A stretch of DNA of 64,000 nt, taken from contig NZ_PUIA01000026.1 of NCBI RefSeq assembly GCF_002967715.1, forward strand, positions 124,001-188,000, written 5' to 3'. Shown piece after piece: positions 20,201 through 27,542 of the stretch. The translations under genes and the position numbers were made by a program. This DNA is from Blastopirellula marina (GTDB lineage: Bacteria > Planctomycetota > Planctomycetia > Pirellulales > Pirellulaceae). The notes under the pieces are model-generated. The model saw only the letters and a program-made list of their open reading frames with translations, searched no databases and was not told the origin of the DNA. Numbering within the stretch: the stretch's first letter is position 1; each line of letters begins with the position of its first letter.

Positions 20201-20302
20201 GGCATCGGCATCAACTTTGAACCTCGGTTCTTCGCGACCGGACAATACAGCAAGATCAACGGCGAGCCCCTGCCACCACTGGGTGCCTACGGGCTCGAGT
20301 AA
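17297..20302 (+). CDS. lptD: LptD/OstA-like outer-membrane LPS assembly protein
   Basis: The protein has about 1001 residues, longer than the roughly 780 of E. coli LptD. A short signal peptide (IVLGLLSATSSA) is followed by two OstA-like beta regions (VYLENQVNVSYRDADTG and YELYLEGNVVFRQGEQVVYA). A central segment with DVLQRVNRERYQAFGA and YPVFYWPVLSADI matches the start of the LptD barrel. The rest is strand-rich barrel with many aromatic residues. LptD inserts lipopolysaccharide into the outer leaflet with LptE. The ATG at 17297 is chosen because it exposes the signal peptide; the frame stays open to 17087. No lptE-like gene is nearby. Confidence 0.82.
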   Translation: MCAAWIVLGLLSATSSAEIHLPQSDATRPIYVRANDARHWQDGEQEVWILRGDCEIVQDKTVLKGKDAVLWIEYAQPFRLVPHKVTVYLENQVNVSYRDADTGQVQLQDASWLGQLYTTSRIQLPVDPTKAPPAVAPAIYHRGRNAQPLDEGFAPKEPIQAPIQQIQFEAGQPMPPAISIAQPQIRVRLLQRYSNGYQLEVDTDPNTGETIAKFDAGMNLIVEGLGELDTVSLLADRAIVWSKNGIEGLTGPEGVTGDGAYELYLEGNVVFRQGEQVVYAERMYYNVAEEYGTILNAELLTPVPEYQGLVRLKADVLQRVNRERYQAFGAAITTSRMGVPRYWFQSNLIEYTDQQSTVMNPITGEAQIDPLTGQPKINHKRLATSRNNTLYFGEYPVFYWPVLSADINDPVFYLNKISFKNDSVFGFQVRSEFDNYEIFGIDEPWEGTEWVTDLDYLSERGVGVGTRFNFDQTYFPFFNNPATGFLDAWGIYDTGTDNLGADRRDLTPETDLRGRVWGRHRQMTFFDWQFTGELGLISDRNFLESYYEKDWDTQKDFDTSFELKKLVDNQSFNIYGSSRVNDFFMQTEWMPKLDHYMLGQPLLFDRLTYFSHSSVGYARLRPSTAPEDPADAATYAPLAYEVDVEGLVGSTRQEIDLPMELFGSKITPYALGDVTYQGQDINGNDLLRGYAQGGIRGSIMAWSVNRDAQSQLLNINGIAHKVTLYGDLYYADSSQDLSRMAIYNNINDDSQEAFQRRFKFNTYGLPAGTPVPDAVDPRYYAFRTNQQGWVTSPVGEIADDVSAANLQLRQTWQTKRGGPGNEKIIDWIRFDVGGTVFPDADRDNFGETVGLLNYQFNWQVGNRLSVFSNAFWDLFDDGLQTVTVGSYINRTQIGNLYVSYTNTIQPFESQLIIASLQYRLSEKWFGGLGTAYDLKDNTNLGQNIFLTRIGESSLFTLNFNVDNSRNNVGIGINFEPRFFATGQYSKINGEPLPPLGAYGLE

Positions 20303-20329
20303 TACGTTCGCCAGAGGATCAGATCCGCG

Positions 20330-20722
20330 ATGAAGAACGAAATGACCCTTCGCGGCTGGCTTCGCAAGTTCGGCCTGGCTTTCTCGGGACTCGCATGGGC
20401 CATTCGCAACGAAGGCAGCTTTGCCGTTCACCTACCAGCGGCTGCCCTTGCCTTCTCAGGAGCAGCACTGCTGCAATTTGATTACGGCCGCTGGGCGGTC
20501 TTAGTACTGACGATTGGTGTGGTCATCGTCGCCGAACTGTTTAACACGGCCCTTGAGTGCCTGGCCAAAGCGGTTGATGACCAACCAAATGAGCACATCC
20601 GCTTGGCATTGGATATTAGCAGTGCGGCTGTGCTGAGCAGTAGCCTGTTCGCCGTTGGTATTGGCTTCTTTCTGTTCTGGCAACCGTTCTGGTTCTGGTG
20701 GAGTCCACCGCTGCCAAACTAA
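20330..20722 (+). CDS. dgkA: Diacylglycerol kinase (DgkA family)
   Basis: The 130-residue membrane protein has three transmembrane helices and the DAGK signature AELFNTALECLAKAVDD, which carries the catalytic Glu and the NTA motif. DgkA phosphorylates diacylglycerol with ATP to recycle lipid head-group by-products; in some phyla the same fold phosphorylates undecaprenol, which cannot be excluded here. RNEGSFAVHLPAAA is the usual first amphipathic/TM region. It follows lptD by 27 bp, so the two are likely co-transcribed, tying lipid recycling to envelope assembly. Confidence 0.93.
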   Translation: MKNEMTLRGWLRKFGLAFSGLAWAIRNEGSFAVHLPAAALAFSGAALLQFDYGRWAVLVLTIGVVIVAELFNTALECLAKAVDDQPNEHIRLALDISSAAVLSSSLFAVGIGFFLFWQPFWFWWSPPLPN

Positions 20723-20750
20723 CCAGTGGTCAGTATCACCTTCAAGAAAA

Positions 20751-20789
20751 ACAGTACCCTGCAGTAGGGTGAATACTGCAGGGCACTGT
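20751..20789 (-). terminator. Strong hairpin, terminator-like on the minus strand
   Basis: ACAGT-a-CCCTGCAGTA pairs with TACTGCAGGG-c-ACTGT around a seven-base loop. On the minus strand the stem is followed by TTTTTCTT, so it reads as an intrinsic terminator that would stop minus-strand transcripts before dgkA. It may also act for dgkA on the plus strand, where no T-run follows. ACCCT-gcagt-AGGGT inside it could form a competing smaller hairpin. Confidence 0.55.
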
Positions 20790-21094
20790 CTAAGTAGCAG
20801 TCAAGCAATAGATATTTGCTAAGCCGAGTCCATCCCCAAATAGTTACCTGACTGGTTTCAACATCCTGCTGGATATCGCATGGTTGCGTGTGGGCTAATG
20901 CGACACGGTCTGCCGGTGACCTGTCGAAAAACTAAATCCATCATGTTTTCGATTGCTGCCCCAGAGGAAGTTCCCTCTCGCATGGGGAACAACTTATCGA
21001 TATTGATTTGATTTGCCTAGTCTTTTTCTGAAAATTCTTAACTGTAGCTGCATCAAGTCTTTCGAATCACCAGAACCTACCTAAAAAGCGCATA

Positions 21095-21129
21095 AAGAAA
21101 GCCGCAAGGAACATACCTGCGGCTTTCTT
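21095..21129. terminator. rplU terminator
   Basis: GAAAGCCGCAAGG and CCTGCGGCTTTC form a long near-perfect stem, flanked by A-rich and T-rich runs on either side so it could work in both directions. It lies about 25 bp after the rplU stop and ends that transcript before any rpmA gene. Confidence 0.7.
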
Positions 21130-21153
21130 ATTGATGCTAATTCGCGTAGTTAC

Positions 21154-21468
21154 TTAAGCAACGATCTCGTTGATCTTCACTTTGGTGTAGAGCTGGCGAT
21201 GGCCAGTCTTACGCTTGCTGTTCTTACGGCGGCGGAACTTTTGAATGGTCAGCTTTTCGCCTTGTACGACGCCCAGCACTTCCGCTTTGACCGAAGCGCC
21301 ATCAACAGTTGGCTTGCCGATTTTGACACCGTCTTCGCCCGACACCAACAGAACGCTGTCGAACGTCAACGCATCGCCTGCGCTTGCCTCGAAGCGGAAA
21401 TCGATCCGCAACTCTTGGCCTTGTTCGACTTTAATTTGCTTACCGTCTTCTTGAATGATCGCGTACAT
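21154..21468 (-). CDS. rplU: Ribosomal protein bL21
   Basis: The 104-residue protein is a standard bL21, which binds 23S rRNA in the large subunit. Its N-terminus MYAIIQEDGKQIKVEQGQEL and its C-terminal KFRRRKNSKRKTGHRQLYT are the family signatures. It has its own promoter, leader and terminator. The usual partner rpmA (bL27) does not follow. The rne gene lies 225 bp upstream on the same strand, a linkage also found in other phyla. Confidence 0.97.
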   Translation of the reverse strand: MYAIIQEDGKQIKVEQGQELRIDFRFEASAGDALTFDSVLLVSGEDGVKIGKPTVDGASVKAEVLGVVQGEKLTIQKFRRRKNSKRKTGHRQLYTKVKINEIVA

Positions 21469-21571
21469 CCGATTGAATCCAATCGAGTTTTATATTTCTG
21501 AACGGCCCCTAGCGGGGCGAATGACTTCAGGGGAAACCACACAATTTACCGGGCGAAGTGGTAACTGTCGA
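21469..21571 (-). promoter_or_regulatory. rplU: rplU promoter and leader element shared with the 29-codon gene
   Basis: On the minus strand a putative -35 TCGACA (21566-21571) and -10 TAAATT (21543-21548) are 17 bp apart. Four bases later comes the core (21538 down to 21521), GGTTTCCCCTGAAGTCAT. The hairpin GCCCC-GCTA-GGGGC follows (21518-21505). This matches the element at 13253-13319 in order, spacing and nearly every core base. About 36 bases remain before the rplU start. Control by L21 binding or by growth-rate signals at the start site is conjecture. Confidence 0.6.
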
Positions 21572-21693
21572 GGGCGCGGAGGCCGATTTCTTGGAAGTTG
21601 ACCTCAATGCTTGTAAAGCCTGCTATCGCTCGGTCATATCAAGGCGAGGCAAACGAACCATGCCTCACCCTTAACTTATTGCAGCAAATGGAC

Positions 21694-23394
<1,701 letters not shown>

Positions 23395-24021
23395 GAAAAG
23401 CTCGCTTTGGTGCATGGGGCCCTGACCGCGAAAGCTTTTTCTCGAAATGGATGGTATCGACTGAGGTTGCCTCGACGGTATCTTACGACATACGTCGAGC
23501 CCGGTCCGGATCTTCTACTGCGGCGGCTTAAAAGCTACCTGGAGTGTTTTCACGCGGCTTGTCGGGTTGTCCAACAGTGTGTTCCTTTTGAGGCAACGAT
23601 TCAGAAACGGCGATCTATTGCAAAGTGACCGCAGGAAAAGGGATCTCGCACGATTTACTTTCCACATCTTCGCTGGGGAGCTGTTGTCTTACTTCGCCCT
23701 GTGTTGGCGATAGTTGGCTCGGGCGGTTAGTGGCTATTTCGGCGTGTCCTCTTCTCACTGACTTTCAGCATCTTGGCTTGGGTCAAATACTTGTCGCTGG
23801 TCTCTTGGAATCGGCTCGTTCCCGTGACAGGCTTTTTAAAAGTCCCTGCGACGGGCGCGGTTGCCCTAGTTTCGATAAAAGCGTTCTTGCCTTGGACCTG
23901 TGTCAAGGGATCCGGCGAATTACGATTCACCGGAAAATTATTCTTCTGTGATTTGTCTATCTGGCCCTGATTAACAGAACCTTCTCATTCGGGCAGTCGA
24001 GTGCATCTCCACCCAACGGCT
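23395..24021. other. 627-bp gap between rne and ptsI
   Basis: No confident gene is seen. The part near 23400-23640 should hold the rne promoter, but I cannot pick one reliably. An inverted repeat CCGGCGAA-TTACGA-TTCACCGG lies around 23913-23934, and CCCGT...CAGG with CCTG...ACGGG around 23818-23855. A minus-strand frame of 67 codons (23727-23930, GTG start, hydrophilic, Lys/Thr/Arg rich) is possible but has no good ribosome-binding site. The region is less G+C-rich and more T-rich than its neighbours. Confidence 0.4.
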
Positions 24022-25761
24022 TTAAGCATCATCGGGAAACAATTGCCGTAAGTGCTCTCGTAGCAATCGTTTAATTTCCCACGCGTTGTCCATGTCTCGT
24101 ACCCGAGTCGCCAACTCTCGACATTTCTGAGCGGAGACGGTACGGCATATTTGTTTGATTTCAGGAATCGCGCTCGGCGTAACACTCAAGCTACGCAAAC
24201 CCATGCCAATTAGCAACATGGTGTAAACAGGATTCCCCCCCATTTGGCCGCACAGGGTGACACCGATATTCCCTTCATGAGCCGAATCGACCGCCATCTG
24301 AATGAGTCTCAGAACGGCCGGATCACAGCTATTGTAAAGGGTTGCCACGTCTGGGTTATTGCGGTCCACCGCTAATGTATACTGAACCAAATCATTGGTT
24401 CCAATACTAATGAAATCGATTTCCTGAGCGAATCTGTCCAACATGACGACGCTCGATGGGACCTCAACCATAATGCCGACTTTGAGGTCTCGATTGAAGG
24501 CAATCGACTGTTCTTCGAGATCTTCCATCAAGTCCGATAGAAGCATCTTTGCCTGGCGAAGCTCATGCAGGGTGCTCACCAAAGGGAACATCACGGACAC
24601 GTTACCCAGCACGCTGGCCCGCAGGATCGCCCTGAGCTGGCGGCGAAACTGGTCGGTGTTTCGCAACGAGAGCCGAATGCTTCGCAGACCAAGAAATGGA
24701 TTCTGCTCTGGCGGGTGTTCGTCGCCAAAGATCTTATCCGCACCTAAGTCCAAAGTACGAATAACGATAGGACTTCCCTGCATGTCGCGAATGACCTTGG
24801 AGTAAACCTGATAGTGGTCTTCCTCGGTAGGCTCGCTATCTTGTCCCAGGTAAAGGAACTCGGTCCGGTACAGCCCCACACCACTGGCACCACGCTCGAT
24901 ACAGGCATCGGCCTCGTGCGGAAACTCGATGTTGGCCATCAGCGTGATCGTCTCACCATCGGTCGTTACCGCAGGGAGATCACGCAGGCCACGAAGCTTG
25001 ATTTTGGTCTGGCGCTGCTGCTCGACTTCTTTCTCGTACCGTGCGATCGTCTCTTCGTCAGGCTGGACGATCACTCGCCCTTGATGCCCGTCGATGATCA
25101 AGGTTGTGTCGGTTTGAATCTCGCGAAGATGGGCCCCGACACCGACCACCGCCGGCAATTCCAAAGCCTCGGCCACAATCGCAGAGTGACTACCTGGCCC
25201 ACCCACTTCGGTGACGATGCCCCGAATGTTAACCCGGTCCAAGTTGGCCATTTCGCTGGGGGTCAGGTCGTGCGCAATCACGATTGATGGCTGCTTAGCG
25301 GCCAGCTTTCGCTTGGCATCCGCTCCGAACAGCACGTTGAGCAAACGCTGTTCAATATCGCGAAAGTCCCCGGCCCGTTCGCGCAAGAATGGGTTCGGAA
25401 CGCGTTCGAAGAATTGGATATAGCGAGCAAACGACTGCGAAACTGCGTATTCCGCCGTGTAATGACGATAGCGAATCGAATCGATAAGTGATTCGTTCAA
25501 CTTTTCGTCGCGAACCATCTGCAAGTGGGCGGAGAAGATCGCCCCATACTGATCTCCCAGTTCCGTGGCGACTTCATCTTGGCTGGCCTGGATTTGTTCG
25601 GCAACCAAGTCCATCGCACTTGCCAGACGCTTGAGCTCCGCGTCGACATTTGCCCGCGAGATAAAGCGGCGAGTCACCCTCGGTTGCTGGTCGTCGACCA
25701 CCATGGCCTTCGCGATGGCCACGCCGGGTGAGACCGCAATCCCTTGGAAAACTCGCATCAA
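24022..25761 (-). CDS. ptsI: PTS enzyme I (phosphoenolpyruvate-protein phosphotransferase)
   Basis: The 579-residue cytoplasmic enzyme takes phosphate from phosphoenolpyruvate and passes it to HPr. The N-terminal swivelling domain carries the active His192 in EVGGPGSHSAIVAEAL. The C-terminal PEP-binding barrel has GVGLYRTEFLYLG, DLGADK, NPFLGLRSIR, FISIGTNDLVQYTLAVDR and the Cys of VTLCGQMGGN. No GAF domain is present, so it is PtsI-like rather than PtsP-like. It lies 49 bp after ptsH, as last gene of the hpf-ptsN-ptsH-ptsI operon. No EIIB or EIIC sugar permease is in the window. Confidence 0.96.
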   Translation of the reverse strand: MMRVFQGIAVSPGVAIAKAMVVDDQQPRVTRRFISRANVDAELKRLASAMDLVAEQIQASQDEVATELGDQYGAIFSAHLQMVRDEKLNESLIDSIRYRHYTAEYAVSQSFARYIQFFERVPNPFLRERAGDFRDIEQRLLNVLFGADAKRKLAAKQPSIVIAHDLTPSEMANLDRVNIRGIVTEVGGPGSHSAIVAEALELPAVVGVGAHLREIQTDTTLIIDGHQGRVIVQPDEETIARYEKEVEQQRQTKIKLRGLRDLPAVTTDGETITLMANIEFPHEADACIERGASGVGLYRTEFLYLGQDSEPTEEDHYQVYSKVIRDMQGSPIVIRTLDLGADKIFGDEHPPEQNPFLGLRSIRLSLRNTDQFRRQLRAILRASVLGNVSVMFPLVSTLHELRQAKMLLSDLMEDLEEQSIAFNRDLKVGIMVEVPSSVVMLDRFAQEIDFISIGTNDLVQYTLAVDRNNPDVATLYNSCDPAVLRLIQMAVDSAHEGNIGVTLCGQMGGNPVYTMLLIGMGLRSLSVTPSAIPEIKQICRTVSAQKCRELATRVRDMDNAWEIKRLLREHLRQLFPDDA

Positions 25762-25810
25762 GATGGACTCGCTTTAGTTAAGATGAGAACGCCTGAGAAG
25801 ACGTACCGAA

Positions 25811-26107
25811 TCAGGTTTCGTTCTCTTCATCATCCTCTTCGATGAAGCGTTTCACAACATCCACCAGGGCATCGGCAGCGGTTTCCGCGTCAGGGCCGGT
25901 AACGATAATCGTAAGCTCGGTCCCTTGCTCAGCGGCTAAAGTCATCACATCGAGGATGCTTTTACCGCTTACCTTCAAGCCGTCACGAGTGATCTCGACC
26001 TGGGACTGATACTGCAGCGCAACCTTGACGAACATGTTCGCAGGGCGCGCATGAAGCCCTTGCCGATTAGGTACGACTACTTTTCGAATGATGGATTCAT
26101 CGCCCAT
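25811..26107 (-). CDS. ptsH: Phosphocarrier protein HPr
   Basis: The 98-residue protein carries phosphate on His19 (NRQGLHARPA). Ser50 in the GKSILDVMTLA motif matches the regulatory Ser46 of Gram-positive HPr, though no HPr kinase is seen here. An acidic tail (EEDDEENE) extends the usual 88-residue length. The start at MGDESIIRKV is used because upstream codons overlap ptsN. It receives phosphate from the downstream ptsI product and probably gives it to the upstream EIIA-like protein. Confidence 0.93.
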   Translation of the reverse strand: MGDESIIRKVVVPNRQGLHARPANMFVKVALQYQSQVEITRDGLKVSGKSILDVMTLAAEQGTELTIIVTGPDAETAADALVDVVKRFIEEDDEENET

Positions 26108-26204
26108 CCGAACATTGCCCCGTATGATGGAAAGTCGCGAGGAATTCGGCCCGATGCCCCGCTTCGAGCCGACTCGACATCTCCGCCAAGGAATGATGCG
26201 ACTT

Positions 26205-26681
26205 TTAGCTGCCGAACTGGTTATTGTCCGCTTCGTCCAGCAGCGTCTTGATGTCTTCAACAGACTTCGACTGCTTCAGGAACTTACAGAACATATCATC
26301 GCGCAGCTGACGCGAAATGTTTTCCAGGGCTCGGAGATGGTCTCCGGGACGATCCGGAGGAGAAACCAACAGGAAGAACAAGTGAACCGATTCACCATCC
26401 AGGCTGTTAAAGTCAACGCCTTCCGAGCTGACACCAACGGTTCCGACCAGTTTCTCGACGCTGGGATGCTTGGTGTGAGGGACGGCGATACCACGGCCGA
26501 TGCCGGTGCTGCCCAGTTCTTCACGCTTTAAAATGGCCTTGATGATGCTCTCGGCGCTGTCTTCCATAATGTCGCCAGACGCCACAAGGCTTGCCGCCAA
26601 TTCGCGGATGACGGCCTCTTTATCTTTCGACTCTAATTCCGGCTTGATTGCCTTCACACTGATAAAATCGGCAAACTTCAT
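26205..26681 (-). CDS. ptsN: PTS EIIA (PtsN/EIIA-Ntr type)
   Basis: The 158-residue protein is a fructose/mannitol-type EIIA domain standing alone, the form seen in nitrogen-related regulatory PTS. The phospho-accepting residue is His69 in GRGIAVPHTKH. It is followed by the EIIA-typical VSSEGVDFNSLDGESVHLFF and PPDRPGDHLRALE. Free EIIA-Ntr proteins regulate targets such as potassium uptake and stress responses and do not transport sugar. It lies 97 bp before ptsH and 100 bp after hpf on the same strand. Confidence 0.9.
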   Translation of the reverse strand: MKFADFISVKAIKPELESKDKEAVIRELAASLVASGDIMEDSAESIIKAILKREELGSTGIGRGIAVPHTKHPSVEKLVGTVGVSSEGVDFNSLDGESVHLFFLLVSPPDRPGDHLRALENISRQLRDDMFCKFLKQSKSVEDIKTLLDEADNNQFGS

Positions 26682-26781
26682 TAGCTAGGTTCCTTTTCAT
26701 GGTGGACCGGGCCGGTAACAAGTCGCTGCAAAGACTCGGTGCCGAATGTCCAGCGTAGTTTCGCCAGTGTGGTCGCTGTTT

Positions 26782-27123
26782 CTATCCCTCGAAGTTCGTT
26801 TCCGCGTCGGTGGCGGGCTGCCCCTTGCCACGATGCGCCTTCAGCTTCTCTTTGTGCTTACGGAGCTGCTGTTCCATCTTGTGGATGGTGCTGTCCAAAG
26901 CTGCCAGCAGACTTTCCGCTTTATCAGTTGCCACAAAGTCTTCCGTCTTCTCGGCCGTGACACGCAATTCCACGTCAGGCTTATCGGTATGTTCGAGGTC
27001 GATCGTCACTTCCACCGCAGTGATACGCTCGAACAATCGATTCAACTTAGAAACTTTCTCAGTGATCGTTTCTTGAGAAGCAGGACTCAAATGACCGTGG
27101 CGTGTTGAAATATTGACTTGCAC
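26782..27123 (-). CDS. hpf: Ribosome hibernation promoting factor (HPF/RaiA family)
   Basis: The 113-residue protein is a short-form HPF. It begins MQVNISTRHGHLSPASQE, has EVTIDLEHTDKPDVELRVTA across the beta-sheet and a basic helical KMEQQLRKHKEKLKAHRG. HPF blocks the mRNA channel of the 30S subunit in stationary phase, promoting 100S dimers. It lacks the long C-terminal dimerisation domain. It is first gene of the operon with ptsN, ptsH and ptsI; an hpf-ptsN pair is also known from the rpoN locus of proteobacteria. Confidence 0.93.
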   Translation of the reverse strand: MQVNISTRHGHLSPASQETITEKVSKLNRLFERITAVEVTIDLEHTDKPDVELRVTAEKTEDFVATDKAESLLAALDSTIHKMEQQLRKHKEKLKAHRGKGQPATDAETNFEG

Positions 27124-27232
27124 GTATGAAATCTCCTGACGGGACGATCCGGCTAAGTGGGGCTAAAGCTCGACATATCGGTTAGCTAACCAGACGTGAC
27201 GACGGAGAGGTAGCCCCCGTTTCATCATGGAT

Positions 27233-27260
27233 GCTATAGCGGAAACCTCTCAGTTTACAA
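27233..27260 (-). promoter_or_regulatory. Putative promoter of the hpf-pts operon
   Basis: On the minus strand TTGTAA (27255-27260) and TATAGC (27233-27238) are separated by 16 bp, about 110 bp upstream of the hpf start. This is a fair sigma-70-type match. It lies in the 27124-27542 gap, in which I see no gene; a 72-codon plus-strand frame at 27343 lacks a ribosome-binding site and runs into the neighbouring gene. Confidence 0.4.
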
Positions 27261-27542
27261 GCAAGCGAACTGGCTGACAAATGGAGCCACTACCCGTTTC
27301 TGACCAATTTTTGAACGTTTTTCATAAACGGAGGAGTACTAATTGGCATTCTCAGACCATCCGTTCGCTGCCTACGATCCCCCCGAGAAGGCGATAGGAG
27401 GACGCAATCAAAGAGAGTTCGCCGCTAATCTCAGAACAACGGTGGGCTTGCCGCCAGCTGAAAATAAGTCAACCACGTCGGCATTTCGCTGGCTGAGCCG
27501 GTGCAACCAGCGTAGCCTATCGGCAGACTTTTCCCTTAAATT

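Larger units (their letters stand above)
20723..21153. other. Gene-poor gap with hairpins between dgkA and rplU
   Basis: This 430-bp stretch holds the hairpin at 20751-20789 and the rplU terminator at 21095-21129. Between them (20790-21094) I see no convincing gene. A 41-codon minus-strand frame at about 20876-21001 lacks a ribosome-binding site and matches nothing I know. GTTCCC and GGGAAC at about 20970-20995 form a further small inverted repeat. A small RNA on the minus strand ending at 20751 is possible but unproven. Confidence 0.5.

Noticed and set aside
20876-21001. 41-codon minus-strand frame in the dgkA-rplU gap
   Set aside because: No ribosome-binding site before the ATG and no resemblance to any family I know.
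23625-23951. 108-codon plus-strand frame between rne and ptsI
   Set aside because: Composition is not protein-like (many Cys, Ser and Leu in odd runs) and there is no start signal.
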